A stretch of 64,000 bases of DNA from an uncultured Sulfurovum sp. (GCA_913055205.1 CAJXJN010000002.1:32028-96027); one strand, 5' to 3'. Positions 1 to 10,960 are shown, counted from the stretch's first letter. Notes: generated from the letters alone by a model not told the origin. Made by a program: numbers and translations.

Positions 1-1584
1 ATCTGTGAATACTGCACCATACAGATTACCCCACACAGGATAATCTGCCTCAAAAGAGAGATTTGCCATGCTCATCGCCCCCTGTATACTATACTCTGAA
101 GGAGAGATGATCACTCCCATCTCATTATACCCATAGGCACGATTGGAAAAGGATCCACCGGCAAAAAAGAGTTTTGATTCAGGAAGTTGCGCCGAAGTTC
201 CTTCTATGAAACCTGCTTTTCCTACTGCAGCAAGTGTCAGATCACCAAACGTATGAATGATCCTTCCCTCAAAAAGGGTTTTAATGTAATCACTCGCCTT
301 GTTATCATACGCTAAACCATACTCTAAATAAGCAGAAAGATAATAGCCGTATTTTGGATTAAGTTTAGAGTCCCTTTCATCATATATCATATGTATATAA
401 GGGTAAAAAAGTAAAAAAGTCCCTTCATTTATCGCATGGGACAGTGGATTGCCTTGCATATTGTCCAAAAGTGAAACATAAATACTTTCCAAAGCCAAAC
501 CGCTCCTCAAGATCAATTTCTTATCTGTGTAGGCTAAGAAAATTTTTCCATGGGTTTTCTCCTCCAGAAAGCCTTCAAATTCCAGATTTGAATACCCTGT
601 CTTTAAACCTAAATCAATATAGTAATCCAAGATATTAAAAAATGCCGGTTTGAAAAATTCCAGCTCTACCAGTTGTTCTTTACTTGACCAGGCAGCTTTT
701 GATTTAAATTTTTGGGCATTGCCTAAAAAATTCTTCTTAATATACTCTGCCTGTACACGTAGGCCTACAAAAGTATCATAGCCTGCACCCATACGGTAAT
801 AATGACTTTTCTCAATCTCGGAAACAGTAATATCCACAGGTACCACATTATAAAATTTTCGATCATATTTCACCAATATACTATCAAAAGCATCTAAACC
901 ATAAAGGGCATCATAGGTATCTTTAATCAGTTCTGTATTAAATTTTTCTCCCTTGGCAGCTCTCACTCTTGATCCAACGACCTCTTTATCAATACTCTTC
1001 AAACCTTTTACTGTAACATCACCAAAGGTACAAATACCGCCTTTCTTCAAGAGATATTTTAAATCTACTTTATGTTTATCAAGATCAACATAAGCCTTAG
1101 TATCAAGATCATAACTGCAATACCCGTCTTTAAGCAATGCCTGAATAATATTTTTTTTGATGTTCATAAAATCTTTGGCTCTGAATATCTCTCCACTCTT
1201 TACTGTCACCAAAGCGCTAAGATCATAGTCACTGCTGATAGTAATATCATTGATTTTTACAGGCAGATTCTCTTCGATCGTTACATCAACAGTGCTATGC
1301 GTCTCTTTGATGGTAAAACGGGCATCATAAAAACCTTCCGAGTCATAAAAACTTTTTAACGAAAGCTTTAACGTAGGGAGAAGTTTATCTTTTATTCTAG
1401 GTGTATCCTCTTTCCAAAATTCAAAAAAACTTTTGCGTTCAACCCCTAAAGCATCCTGTAAAACAGCTTCATCAAAATGTTTTTGTCCTGTAAAATGGAT
1501 GATATGCGTAGGAAGTTTCATATCCTCTGAAGCAAGCAGGGCAGTAAAGAATAATAATGTAACAAGTATCCATTTATAATGCAT
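1..1584 (-). CDS. TamA/BamA-family outer membrane protein (Omp85), C-terminus truncated by window edge
   Basis: Own translation from ATG at 1582-1584: MHYKWILVTLLFFTALLASEDMKLPTHIIHFTGQKHFDEAVLQDALGV...; POTRA-like N-terminus, then a beta-barrel with FAGGSFSNRAYGYNEMG motif. Absent from the ORF track because it runs off the window. Confidence 0.85.
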   Translation of the reverse strand, partial: MHYKWILVTLLFFTALLASEDMKLPTHIIHFTGQKHFDEAVLQDALGVERKSFFEFWKEDTPRIKDKLLPTLKLSLKSFYDSEGFYDARFTIKETHSTVDVTIEENLPVKINDITISSDYDLSALVTVKSGEIFRAKDFMNIKKNIIQALLKDGYCSYDLDTKAYVDLDKHKVDLKYLLKKGGICTFGDVTVKGLKSIDKEVVGSRVRAAKGEKFNTELIKDTYDALYGLDAFDSILVKYDRKFYNVVPVDITVSEIEKSHYYRMGAGYDTFVGLRVQAEYIKKNFLGNAQKFKSKAAWSSKEQLVELEFFKPAFFNILDYYIDLGLKTGYSNLEFEGFLEEKTHGKIFLAYTDKKLILRSGLALESIYVSLLDNMQGNPLSHAINEGTFLLFYPYIHMIYDERDSKLNPKYGYYLSAYLEYGLAYDNKASDYIKTLFEGRIIHTFGDLTLAAVGKAGFIEGTSAQLPESKLFFAGGSFSNRAYGYNEMGVIISPSEYSIQGAMSMANLSFEADYPVWGNLYGAVFTD

Positions 1585-1764
1585 AATAGAAAGTTCTCCA
1601 ATGGACCATTCTATCAAAAACTAACTAATATATCCATAGATTAAAATTTATTATGATATTGCCAAATCTTTGTATTACCTATGGGTAGTCCTACAGATTT
1701 CTTTACTCATATCTTCCCTCTTCCCGTTCTTTCAAAGTTTTAGGTATTCAGAGGTGCCCTTTGG

Positions 1765-2670
1765 TCAGTACGGCAATAATAGATCTTTTACACTCTGATG
1801 CGGATCTTTCCCCTCCTCTATCATTGCATAGACTTCAGATGCGATAGGAAGATAAATTTCTTTATCTTCTGCTATTTTATGTAAAGCTTTTGCTGTAGGA
1901 ACACCTTCTGCTACTTCTCCAAGCTCCTCGAGTATCTCCACTATACTTTGCCCTTTGGCCAGTCCTAACCCTACCCTATAGTTTCGTGAGAGTGTAGAAC
2001 TTGCCGTGAGGAAAAGGTCACCTGCACCACCCAAAGAGAGAAAAGTCTCTACTCTTGCTCCAAAATATTCTCCAAAACGTGACATCTCAACCAAACCTCT
2101 TGAGATCAGTGCCGCCCTGGCATTATTTCCAAGTCCCAATCCATCACAGACACCACCTGCTATGGCAATGACATTTTTGTATGCACCTGCAACCTCTGCC
2201 CCTACGACATCATCACTCACATACCCTTTGATAAAGTCAGGTAAAGCATCAGCATAGGTTTGAGCCAATTCGATATTGGTAGAACTTATCATCAGTGCCG
2301 TTGGAAGAGATTTCTGAACTTCAGCAGCAAAAGAGGGACCCGAAATAAATGCCAATCTTTCATTTGGAACAAATTTCCCATAGATCTCATTGAGAAATGC
2401 ACCGGTACTGGTCTCTATACCTTTTGCCGCTACAAGAATGTTCTGTCCATGATCTACAAAGTGTTCTTCCATCCACATTCTCACAAATTGCGCAGGGATA
2501 GCCATAATCAGGTACTTTCTGCTGAGTGCTTCTTCCAAAGAAACAAAATTCTCTATCTCTTTCACTGTACGGGAATAAATGACTACATCATTATTCTGAC
2601 TATAAGCATGATAAAGTGCCTGTCCCCATTTTCCTGCACCTATAATCGCTATTTTCATATCATTTTTCAT
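1765..2670 (-). CDS. gpsA: NAD(P)H-dependent glycerol-3-phosphate dehydrogenase
   Basis: N-terminal GAGKWGQAL Rossmann motif, AAKGIE, SGPSFAAEV, GLGLGNNARAALISRGLVEM motifs. Confidence 0.95.
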   Translation of the reverse strand: MKNDMKIAIIGAGKWGQALYHAYSQNNDVVIYSRTVKEIENFVSLEEALSRKYLIMAIPAQFVRMWMEEHFVDHGQNILVAAKGIETSTGAFLNEIYGKFVPNERLAFISGPSFAAEVQKSLPTALMISSTNIELAQTYADALPDFIKGYVSDDVVGAEVAGAYKNVIAIAGGVCDGLGLGNNARAALISRGLVEMSRFGEYFGARVETFLSLGGAGDLFLTASSTLSRNYRVGLGLAKGQSIVEILEELGEVAEGVPTAKALHKIAEDKEIYLPIASEVYAMIEEGKDPHQSVKDLLLPY

Positions 2671-3365
2671 ACTTCTTTCCTTCTGATCATTTCCTCAAAG
2701 TGTACCAAATCAAACTGCTTTCCGATACATACCAAAATATCACCACTGTCCAATTTATGAGATATACCACTGGTAATAAAAATGAAATGGCTGCTCAACT
2801 CTTTATCTATCATACCGATAAGCATGATCTCATACTTGGAAAAATCAACCTCTTCCACCATCATCCCATCCAAAAATGAATCCCGGGGTATCTCAATCTC
2901 TTTAAATGAAATATTATGGGTATTCAAAATAAATCCATCAAGCAATTGGGTTGTAACAGGTTTACGCAATAAATTGTGAATACGATTGGCAGTCACACGA
3001 TACAGATCTATGACCTTGGTTGCACCGGCCATATAGAGTTTTTCCGTTGTATGGATCGAATCAGACAATGCAATAATAGGAGAATCCGGAAAGAGATCAT
3101 GCAAGGTAAGGGTTAAATAGACATTCAGATGGATATCATCCATCACACAGATGAGATAATCCTCTTTCTCGATAAGCAGATTTTCCAGATTTTCATCTTT
3201 TGTGACATCCATCAGTATTACATCGGCAAAACCGTCCTCTTTTGCTTTCTTATAACGCATTCTGTCAGACTCTATAATAGTAATGAGAAACTGGTCTTTC
3301 TCCAATCCTTCACAGATCATTTTTCCCTGTTTGCCATACCCCAGCATAAATGCACGTTTTTTCAC
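2667..3365 (-). CDS. TrkA-N/TrkA-C (RCK) domain protein, soluble
   Basis: GYGKQGKMICEGLEKD Rossmann motif, no TM segments, similar to the C-terminal half of the adjacent channel; ATGA overlap with upstream gene. Confidence 0.8.
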   Translation of the reverse strand: MKKRAFMLGYGKQGKMICEGLEKDQFLITIIESDRMRYKKAKEDGFADVILMDVTKDENLENLLIEKEDYLICVMDDIHLNVYLTLTLHDLFPDSPIIALSDSIHTTEKLYMAGATKVIDLYRVTANRIHNLLRKPVTTQLLDGFILNTHNISFKEIEIPRDSFLDGMMVEEVDFSKYEIMLIGMIDKELSSHFIFITSGISHKLDSGDILVCIGKQFDLVHFEEMIRRKEV

Positions 3366-4909
3366 AGCAATCCCCTTTGATGGATCTCTTTAAAATCATC
3401 CACACTGATCTTTAATCCCATAATAACCATCACATCATTTTTTTCAAAGACCAAATCTTTGGAAGGATTAAAAATAAACTCTCCGTTATGCTCTCTTTTC
3501 AGTGCGATCAAGAGCAGTTTTTTCTCTTTTAAAGGAATATCCTCTATCCGTTTTCCTTCAAAACTGCTCCCTTCATACACCTTGACTTCATCAATATATG
3601 CCATACTTTTTCCAGTAAGGATCGCCTCCAAAGCATTATGCATGATCGGCTGGGTGATTGCAGTCATGAACATAACATTCGCAACATGTGCCGGTTTCAA
3701 GACATGATCTGCTCCGGCAAGCCGGTATTTCCTCTCCATGTTTTCATCGATTGCTTTTACAATGACAAGGATATCTTTGGAAAGGCTCTTTGCATTGAGT
3801 GTAATATAGATATTTTCAATATCACTTTGGGTAAGACAGAGTACCGTAATTTTGGAATACTTTATATTGAACTTGCTTAAGACATCATATCGGCTGGCAT
3901 CCTCTTCAATGGCATTGTATCCATCCTTAAGCGCTTGCTTTACTTTTTCAGGATCCTTCTCCAGGATGACATAAGGATACTCCGACTCCTGCTTCTGTCT
4001 TAAAAACATTTTTACCAGTTGTCCATATCCACAGAGGATTAAAAAAGACTCTTTTGTATTGATCTCCTCTATCACCCGATTATCTTTGAGCTCCGTCAAT
4101 TTTTCAGAAAATGCCGAAACGATGACCGAAGTGACAAACGAGATCATTGCAAGACCTGAAACAATGATCAGCATGGAAACTACCCGTCCCTGATGGGTTA
4201 CAGGAGAGATATCACCATACCCTACAGTTGAAATAGTCACCAATGCCCAGTAAATGGCATCAAACAAGGTATTGATATGAGGGTTGTATGTTTCCTCGAA
4301 CACATAAATAGCGATACCTGCCGTCATCACAATGAAAATGAGTAAAAAAAGTAAAGTCAACAGTTCAAAACGTTTATTGTTCAATACCTCTACGAACTGA
4401 TTGATGTTCTTGGTATAGCGAAGAAGCTTAAAGACACGAAAAAGTACAAAAATACGCAATACTCTCAGCGGTCGATAAGCAGGTAAAATAGCCAGAAGGT
4501 CTATGATGGCAGCCGGAGTGACCATATAGTGCAGCTTTTCGATGATAATCTTTTTAAGAGAGTGCCAAAGTGAAAACTTTTTTTGAAGGAAGAGTGCTTT
4601 TTCATAATCACTGACAATGACCTTATGCAGATCATTATGTACCCAGATACGAGCGATATATTCTATAAAAAAAATAAAGGAAACGATGTAGATGTCATAA
4701 AAATCCATCCATTCAGGTACAGGGTTTCTTACCCCATGGACCAAAATCCCTACCGAAGTAAGGATCAAAAAGATCATAAAGCTATCAAGATACTTTTTAT
4801 AAGGGTATTCAGGGTTTACTAAAATATCAGCAAAAAAAGTTTTTACTTTTTTGTATCTGTTAGAGCTATTGATAAAGAAAGCAAATCTTACTATTGTTTC
4901 TGATATCAC
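3362..4909 (-). CDS. 6-TM potassium channel with S4-like segment and C-terminal RCK domain
   Basis: Selectivity filter TISTVGYGD; S4-like RPLRVLRIFVLFRVFKLLR; C-terminal TrkA-N (LCGYGQLVKMFLRQ). Confidence 0.85.
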   Translation of the reverse strand: MISETIVRFAFFINSSNRYKKVKTFFADILVNPEYPYKKYLDSFMIFLILTSVGILVHGVRNPVPEWMDFYDIYIVSFIFFIEYIARIWVHNDLHKVIVSDYEKALFLQKKFSLWHSLKKIIIEKLHYMVTPAAIIDLLAILPAYRPLRVLRIFVLFRVFKLLRYTKNINQFVEVLNNKRFELLTLLFLLIFIVMTAGIAIYVFEETYNPHINTLFDAIYWALVTISTVGYGDISPVTHQGRVVSMLIIVSGLAMISFVTSVIVSAFSEKLTELKDNRVIEEINTKESFLILCGYGQLVKMFLRQKQESEYPYVILEKDPEKVKQALKDGYNAIEEDASRYDVLSKFNIKYSKITVLCLTQSDIENIYITLNAKSLSKDILVIVKAIDENMERKYRLAGADHVLKPAHVANVMFMTAITQPIMHNALEAILTGKSMAYIDEVKVYEGSSFEGKRIEDIPLKEKKLLLIALKREHNGEFIFNPSKDLVFEKNDVMVIMGLKISVDDFKEIHQRGLL

Positions 4910-4923
4910 AGCTCAATCTCCTG

Positions 4924-6354
4924 TTATGAAAGGCGTTGTTTAAGTAGCTCGTTTACCTTACCGGGGTTTGCAGATCCTTTACTGGCTTTCATCGTTTGTC
5001 CCACAAAGAACCCAAAAAGTTTGTCTTTACCGGACTTATACTGCTCTACTTTGTCCTGGTTCGCAGCTAAGATCTCATCAATGATGGCCAAAATAGCACC
5101 ATCATCACTTACTTGAGCGAGTCCAAGTTCATCAATGATCGCATCTATATCACGATCCTCATTCTCCATCATATAGTCAAGTACTTCTTTGGCACCCTTA
5201 CCTGAGACTGTATCGTCTGCTATTTTAGAAACAAGTTCACCTAAAGTTTTAGCATCAACAGGAGAGTTTTCTATCTCTAAACCTGCTTTGTTCAGACGTC
5301 CAAGAAGTTCTGAAGTCAACCATGTCACTGCTGTTTTTGCTACGGCTCCATGCTCTAACATCTCTTCAAAATAATACGCCATCTCTTTCGCTGATGTAAT
5401 TACAAGTGCATCATCTTTTTTAATACCAAGTTCTTCCACATAACGTTTCACTTTTGCATCCGGAAGTTCCGGTATTTTCTTTGCCTCTTCTATCATCTCA
5501 TCCGTTACAATAAGCGGACGCAGATCCGGATCCGGGAAATAACGATAATCAGCCGCTTCCTCTTTCCCTCTCATGGACCTGGTTACTCCCTGAGCTACGT
5601 CCCAAAGACGCGTCTCCTGATGTACTTCCTGCTCATAGACACCATCTTCATAAGCTTCTGTTTGTCTATGTACTTCATAAGCAATGGCAGCAGCCACAAA
5701 TCTAAAAGAGTTGATATTTTTGATCTCAACCCTTGTACCGAATGCCTCCTGCCCTTTTGGACGGATAGAGACATTCACATCACATCTGAACGATCCCTCT
5801 TGCATGTTCGCATCAGAGATATCGAGGTAACGTACCGTAGAGTGTAACTTTTTCAAGTATGCCACCGCTTCATCAGAACTTCTCATATCCGGCTCAGATA
5901 CGATCTCGAGCAGTGGTGTACCGGCACGATTCAAATCCACTTTGGAGTGGTTGCCCTCATGCATATTTTTCCCTGCATCTGCCTCAAGGTGTGCCTGTGT
6001 CATACCGATACGCTTTTGTGATCCGTCTTCAAGATCTATAAATACTTCACCTTTTTGTACAATAGCCTTTGTCAGCTGCGTGATCTGGTACGCCGAAGGA
6101 CTGTCAGGGTAGAAATAGGACTTTCTGTCAAAATGGGAAACATGATTTATATTTGCATTGATCGCATACCCAAATCTCATCGCTTTGATGGCTGCTTCTT
6201 TGTTTACAACCGGCAGTGCCCCGGGAAGAGCCAGACAAGTAGGACAGGTATTTTTATTTTGATGCTCTGCAAAAGAGGTAGGACAGGAGCAAAAGAGTTT
6301 TGTTTTAGTGTTAAGTTGAACATGAACTTCAAGACCGATGACGGTTTCAAACAT
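4924..6354 (-). CDS. gatB: Aspartyl/glutamyl-tRNA(Asn/Gln) amidotransferase subunit B
   Basis: [23 protein letters not shown] start, YRYFPDPDL motif. Confidence 0.97.
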   Translation of the reverse strand: MFETVIGLEVHVQLNTKTKLFCSCPTSFAEHQNKNTCPTCLALPGALPVVNKEAAIKAMRFGYAINANINHVSHFDRKSYFYPDSPSAYQITQLTKAIVQKGEVFIDLEDGSQKRIGMTQAHLEADAGKNMHEGNHSKVDLNRAGTPLLEIVSEPDMRSSDEAVAYLKKLHSTVRYLDISDANMQEGSFRCDVNVSIRPKGQEAFGTRVEIKNINSFRFVAAAIAYEVHRQTEAYEDGVYEQEVHQETRLWDVAQGVTRSMRGKEEAADYRYFPDPDLRPLIVTDEMIEEAKKIPELPDAKVKRYVEELGIKKDDALVITSAKEMAYYFEEMLEHGAVAKTAVTWLTSELLGRLNKAGLEIENSPVDAKTLGELVSKIADDTVSGKGAKEVLDYMMENEDRDIDAIIDELGLAQVSDDGAILAIIDEILAANQDKVEQYKSGKDKLFGFFVGQTMKASKGSANPGKVNELLKQRLS

Positions 6355-6455
6355 AATGATTTTCCTTATAAATAGTGCATATTAAATTAAATAGATTATA
6401 GCGTTTTGGTCATTTGAGAGAGTTTATGAAAAGCCCATATATTCAGTACACAGGG

Positions 6456-6737
6456 TTATTCAGAGGATTCATTTTCTTTCTGCATGAGAAGTTTCTGAAG
6501 CAGTTTTGTCTGTTTCTTAAGTTCTTCATGGTTTTCTTTGTTGGTGATGATATGTTCAAGCACTAATACACCTAGCAAACCAGGCAATGCACCCAATACT
6601 GCAGAAATAACAGCAAAAAAGAAACTATTCTGATATGAAGCAAAAAAAGAAGTTACAGCGCCGATGAGCACAAAAGCCCAAGCAGCGCCTAAGAGAAAGT
6701 TAATTACAAAGCCCAGCGGCTTATCGTTTAATCTCAT
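6456..6737 (-). CDS. small integral membrane protein downstream of atpB
   Basis: 93 aa, two hydrophobic helices then charged coiled C-terminus; co-directional with atpB (11 nt gap). Confidence 0.65.
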   Translation of the reverse strand: MRLNDKPLGFVINFLLGAAWAFVLIGAVTSFFASYQNSFFFAVISAVLGALPGLLGVLVLEHIITNKENHEELKKQTKLLQKLLMQKENESSE

Positions 6738-6748
6738 TCGTGAGTCTG

Positions 6749-7468
6749 TTAAACAGCACCCATTGTATCGACAACAGGATTCGGTGCTTTTTCATGCTCC
6801 TCATCGATAGCTACAGCACCTGCAAGATAAACATAGATAAGAATCATAAATACAAACGTCTGCAACAATGCTGAGAATGTCAACAGAAGATAAGCAGGAA
6901 GTGGTGCAACGAAAGGTACCAGCATCAAAAGTACCCATAAGAACAGGTCATCACCCTTGATGTTACCAAAAAGTCTGAATGAAAGTGAAATGATCCTTGA
7001 AATATGTGAAACAATTTCAATAGGGAACATCAACGGCGCAAGCAGTTTTACCGGACCGGCAAAGTGTGCGAAGTAATGTACAACACCTTGTTTTTTGATA
7101 CCTTCATAGTTATAATAGAAAAACACCATAAGTGCCAACGGCAATGTTACGTTGATGTTTGAAGTAGGAGATTCAAACCCCGGGATAATACCGATAACAT
7201 TCGAAACAAAAACAAAGATCCCTACAGCTGCAACAAGCGGGAGATACTTTCTAGCCATCTCTTCGCCAATCACATCTTTACCCATGGCGATCACACCGCC
7301 AAGGTATGCCTCCATCACATTTTGTGTACCGTTCGGTACTGCTCTAAGACTCTTTGTAGCCATTTTTGCAATAGCAATTATAATGATCGCTACTAAGATC
7401 AAGTGTGCAACGATCATTGCCTGACCGTGACCGAAAATAGCACCTAGGTAAGTAAATACACCTTCCAT
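6749..7468 (-). CDS. atpB: F0F1 ATP synthase subunit A
   Basis: [17 protein letters not shown] and [19 protein letters not shown] motifs. Confidence 0.96.
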   Translation of the reverse strand: MEGVFTYLGAIFGHGQAMIVAHLILVAIIIIAIAKMATKSLRAVPNGTQNVMEAYLGGVIAMGKDVIGEEMARKYLPLVAAVGIFVFVSNVIGIIPGFESPTSNINVTLPLALMVFFYYNYEGIKKQGVVHYFAHFAGPVKLLAPLMFPIEIVSHISRIISLSFRLFGNIKGDDLFLWVLLMLVPFVAPLPAYLLLTFSALLQTFVFMILIYVYLAGAVAIDEEHEKAPNPVVDTMGAV

Positions 7469-7539
7469 AAAACGTCCTCTTGTTAATATTTGGCTGTATT
7501 TTACAAAAAATGTACTAAAAACTCGGTTAATTATGGGGT

Positions 7540-8295
7540 TTAAATATCTATTTTTTCCTGTCCTATACGATAAAGTGCAAAATCATACTTCACAGGATCA
7601 TTCTTATCCCATTGTCTAAACCTGTCCGTTAATTCCAGAACCGCTTTCATATCATAACTTTTACGTTTGAGTAAACCCAACTTTCGTGACACAGCAAAGG
7701 TATGTGTATCCAGTGGCATCAACAGATCTTTTTTATCTATCCTTGTCCACAATCCCATATCAAGTTCATCTTTACGTATCATCCAGCGTAAGTACATCAT
7801 ATATCTCTTGTAGGTTCCTGCAGCATTTACCTTTTCAGGTACAGAGCCTGTGAGGAAGTTATATCCTCGTGTCGCATGAGGATAGACAGATTTTACTCTA
7901 TCTATGAAATGCCATAATCCATCTAGAATATGATGCTCTTTTTTATAGCCTTCATAAAATATATTTTCAATGCTGTCTATTTCTTTTAATCGTTTCAATG
8001 CGATGAATATTGCTATGACATCTTCAGGTTTTTGAAAACGGTAGTAATGTGAGGAGAGTCTATTCTTGATACGCTCTTCATCTTCATCCAACAAGGAGAA
8101 ATCCAGACTCTCTAAAAATTTTATGATCTGGCCTGCATTGCCATAAGCAAACAGTGCACAGATAAGCGCAATGGATTCATCTTGATATTTGGAAGCTATC
8201 AACAGCGGATCAGGTTTTTCATAGGAGAGTTCGGTAAGCGAATTTCGTCGACTCACTTCAGCATCAAGAAGCTGTTTGACTTCAGACAAACGCAT
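7540..8295 (-). CDS. TIGR02757 (DUF2400) family protein
   Basis: [31 protein letters not shown] and [14 protein letters not shown] motifs. Confidence 0.85.
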   Translation of the reverse strand: MRLSEVKQLLDAEVSRRNSLTELSYEKPDPLLIASKYQDESIALICALFAYGNAGQIIKFLESLDFSLLDEDEERIKNRLSSHYYRFQKPEDVIAIFIALKRLKEIDSIENIFYEGYKKEHHILDGLWHFIDRVKSVYPHATRGYNFLTGSVPEKVNAAGTYKRYMMYLRWMIRKDELDMGLWTRIDKKDLLMPLDTHTFAVSRKLGLLKRKSYDMKAVLELTDRFRQWDKNDPVKYDFALYRIGQEKIDI

Positions 8296-8308
8296 TTTTC
8301 ACCTCCCG

Positions 8309-8340
8309 TGTAGGTCGGGGTGCCCTCACCCCGACCTACA
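8309..8340. repeat. perfect palindromic REP-like element, 14-bp arms
   Basis: tgtaggtcggggtg-ccct-caccccgacctaca. Confidence 0.9.
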
Positions 8341-8342
8341 TG

Positions 8343-9065
8343 TTAAAATGTAAAATGTTCACCCAGATAATATTTTCTTACATTCTCATCATTTGCAATC
8401 TCATTGCTTTTTCCGCTTGCAAGCATCTCTCCGGAACGCATCACATAGGCTCGGTCACAAATACCCAGTGTTTCACGTACATTATGATCCGTAATAAGAA
8501 TACCCATATCCAGGTCTACAAGTTGTTTAATGATGTTCTGGATATCGATCACTGCGATAGGATCAACACCGGCAAAAGGTTCATCAAGCAATAAGAACTT
8601 TGGTTCACCTACCAATGCTCTGGCAATCTCTACCCTTCTTCTTTCTCCACCACTGAGACGTATCCCCTGACGGCTGCGGATAGGTTCAATGTTGAAAATC
8701 TCCAGCAGTTTTTCAATACGCGGCTGCATAATCTCTTCCGGCAAATTTAAAGCTTCGGCTGCAATAAGAAGATTCTCTTCCACTGTAAGGTCTTTAAATA
8801 TGCTTGATTCCTGAGGCAAGTATCCTATACCCAACTGTGCACGTTTGCTTAGAGGGAGTTCTGTAACATTCTCACCGTCTAAAAAAACTTCTCCGCTTGT
8901 GACTCCGGTTAAACCGCACACCATATAAAATGATGTTGTTTTTCCCGCACCGTTGGGTCCCAAAAGGCCGACGATCTCTTTACTCTTTACTTCAAGAGAG
9001 ATATCATGTACGATCTGTGTCTTTTTGATGGTTTTAGAGAGATGTTTGGCTTCAAGTGTGTGCAT
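8343..9065 (-). CDS. lptB: LPS export ABC transporter ATP-binding protein
   Basis: Walker A GPNGAGKTTSFYM, LSGGERRRVEIARAL signature, ITDHNVRETL. Confidence 0.95.
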   Translation of the reverse strand: MHTLEAKHLSKTIKKTQIVHDISLEVKSKEIVGLLGPNGAGKTTSFYMVCGLTGVTSGEVFLDGENVTELPLSKRAQLGIGYLPQESSIFKDLTVEENLLIAAEALNLPEEIMQPRIEKLLEIFNIEPIRSRQGIRLSGGERRRVEIARALVGEPKFLLLDEPFAGVDPIAVIDIQNIIKQLVDLDMGILITDHNVRETLGICDRAYVMRSGEMLASGKSNEIANDENVRKYYLGEHFTF

Positions 9066-9478
9066 TATGCTTCTATCCTATAGATTCTACTGTTTTCTTT
9101 GGGTTCGATCTCTATCGTGACAACATTATAGCCTACACCTTCTAAAAAGGCTTTAAGCGCATCAGATCCCCACTCTACCATATGCCACCCGTGTTTTTCA
9201 AACTCCTCAAAGAGTCCCATCTGCATAAATTCTTCATGATCCAAACGGTAAAGATCATAATGGTAAAGTCCCTCACCATAACAGTGCTGCAACGAAAAAG
9301 TAGGAGAAGTCACTTCACTCTCTATACCTTTTGCTTTCGCTATGGCTTGGGTCAGTGTTGTCTTTCCTGCAGCAAGATCGCCTCTAAGAAAGACAATAGC
9401 GTTGGCAGGAAGTGTTTCTTCCAGGTAACTGACTACTTTATCAAGTTCTGACAGTGATGCTGTTATCTCTTTAATCAT
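9065..9478 (-). CDS. tsaE: tRNA threonylcarbamoyladenosine biosynthesis ATPase
   Basis: RGDLAAGKTTLTQAIAK, SPTFSL, HYDLYRL, VEWG motifs. Confidence 0.93.
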   Translation of the reverse strand: MIKEITASLSELDKVVSYLEETLPANAIVFLRGDLAAGKTTLTQAIAKAKGIESEVTSPTFSLQHCYGEGLYHYDLYRLDHEEFMQMGLFEEFEKHGWHMVEWGSDALKAFLEGVGYNVVTIEIEPKENSRIYRIEA

Positions 9479-9500
9479 TTTGTTCCTACTTATGAATATC

Positions 9501-9534
9501 TGTAGGGGGTGTCCCTTGTGGGCACCCTACCCGA
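9501..9534. repeat. GTAGGGG-type REP-like intergenic element
   Basis: tgtagggggtgtcccttgtgggcaccctacccga. Confidence 0.7.
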
Positions 9535-10507
9535 GTTTTTGGCTTATTTCAGCCATTCTTTTCAAATGCTCTTCAGCCTTGCCGCTGTCAAGTCCACTCT
9601 CTGCGATTGCTATGGCTTCTTTTATATCTCTGACATTTCCGTCTACGAACAGTGCAAATGCCGCATTCAACACAACAATATCTCTTTTGGCACCACGCTC
9701 TTCTCCGGAAAAGATATCTCTGGTGATCTGCGCATTGAAAACAGCATCTCCGCCGAGTATTGCCTCTTTAGGTGCCTGTTTGAATCCAAAAGCTGCAGGG
9801 TTGATCTCGCCTTCAGAGATACGTCCTGATTCTACATAGGCAAAAGAGGTATTGCATGCCAGAGAGATCTCATCCATGCCATCATGACTGCTCACCACAT
9901 AAGCTCTTTTGGTATCAAGTTCAAGCAGTGCTTCTGCCATACGTTTGATATAGGAAGGGTCAAAGACACCCAAAAGGTATTTTTTTGCACCTGCAGGGTT
10001 GGTAAGCGGGCCCAATATGTTAAATATGGTTCTATGGTCGATAGACTTTCGTATCGGCATGATGTGTTTCATCGCAGGGTGATGGTTCATCGCAAAGATA
10101 AAACAAAAACCTGTCTCTTCAAGCATCTTTATTTGATTTTCAACAGAGAGATTGAGATTAATGCCTAATGCTTCAAGTACATCGGCCGAACCTGAATTGG
10201 AAGTAATACTTCTATTACCGTGTTTAGCCACTACACATCCAAGAGAAGCCAGCAAGAGTGAAACCGTTGTAGAGATATTAAAACTTCCGCTTTTGTCTCC
10301 GCCTGTACCCACAACATCTATGGCTTTTTCTCTCAATGTATCCGACAAAGGCAACTTTATTGAGTGTTCACGCATCACAGAAGCAGCAGCAGCGATATCT
10401 TCTGAAGTCTCACCTTTTTCATAAAGATCGATGAGAAATCGGCGTGCTTCAGCTTCGATCATTTCATGGTTGAACAGTTTTTCAAATTTTTGTTTTGTAT
10501 TCATCAT
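9527..10507 (-). CDS. trpD: Anthranilate phosphoribosyltransferase
   Basis: VGTGGDKSGSFNISTTVSLLLA, KHGNRSITSNSGSADVLEALG. Confidence 0.96.
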   Translation of the reverse strand: MMNTKQKFEKLFNHEMIEAEARRFLIDLYEKGETSEDIAAAASVMREHSIKLPLSDTLREKAIDVVGTGGDKSGSFNISTTVSLLLASLGCVVAKHGNRSITSNSGSADVLEALGINLNLSVENQIKMLEETGFCFIFAMNHHPAMKHIMPIRKSIDHRTIFNILGPLTNPAGAKKYLLGVFDPSYIKRMAEALLELDTKRAYVVSSHDGMDEISLACNTSFAYVESGRISEGEINPAAFGFKQAPKEAILGGDAVFNAQITRDIFSGEERGAKRDIVVLNAAFALFVDGNVRDIKEAIAIAESGLDSGKAEEHLKRMAEISQKLG

Positions 10508-10520
10508 TCTTTTCCATACT

Positions 10521-10548
10521 CCGGGAGGACACAGGGGTCCTCCCCTAC
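10521..10548. repeat. REP-like intergenic element (GGGAGGACACAGGGGTCCTCCCCTAC)
   Basis: imperfect palindrome, same family as 10611-10640 and 26485-26513. Confidence 0.75.
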
Positions 10549-10610
10549 AATAAACCGGGGTTCATCTAAAATCATATTTTAATATGAAATCATAACAATG
10601 TGCATTTCTC

Positions 10611-10640
10611 CGTAGGGGTGGACCCCTGTGTCCACCCGGA
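10611..10640. repeat. REP-like intergenic element, GTAGGGGTGGACCCCTGTGTCCACCCGGA
   Basis: imperfect palindrome. Confidence 0.8.
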
Positions 10641-10683
10641 AATCCGCATATTAATAAAATCCAACATTTCGATGTGAAACTGC

Positions 10684-10704
10684 GGGCAGATATAGAATCT
10701 GCCC
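10684..10704. repeat. inverted repeat just past the S4-protein stop codon
   Basis: gggcagat-ataga-atctgccc followed by ccctaca as in the REP family. Confidence 0.55.
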
Positions 10705-10705
10705 C

Positions 10706-10951
10706 CTACAATTCTTTCACATATTCTTCTTTTTGACTCTTAGGTATCGTCTTTGTGGTAGGGATCTGAAGTACCTCATAAGACTTGGGGCCTTTAAGGT
10801 ATTCTATCGTAACTCTATCTCCTACAGCAACATTCTTGGAGGCTTTTGCTTTCATGCCATTGACCAGGACAACACCGCTTTTAAGCATATCAGTAGCAAT
10901 GGTCCTGCGTTTTACTACATTCACTGCACTTAACCATTTATCTACCCTCAT
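10706..10951 (-). CDS. S4-domain RNA-binding protein (Hsp15-like)
   Basis: MRVDKWLSAVNVVKRRTIATDMLKSGVVLVNGMKAKAS. Confidence 0.9.
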   Translation of the reverse strand: MRVDKWLSAVNVVKRRTIATDMLKSGVVLVNGMKAKASKNVAVGDRVTIEYLKGPKSYEVLQIPTTKTIPKSQKEEYVKEL

Positions 10952-10960
10952 GACCCCATC

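Noticed and set aside
444-1359. + strand ORFs at 444-638 and 1072-1359
   Set aside because: They are antisense to the truncated Omp85-family gene that reads through 1-1584 on the - strand.
2006-2257. Antisense ORFs of the track (e.g. 2006-2257, 9480-9839, 11395-11895, 27786-28598, 62790-63233)
   Set aside because: Each is wholly or largely opposite a well-supported conserved gene, with no family motif or independent signal.
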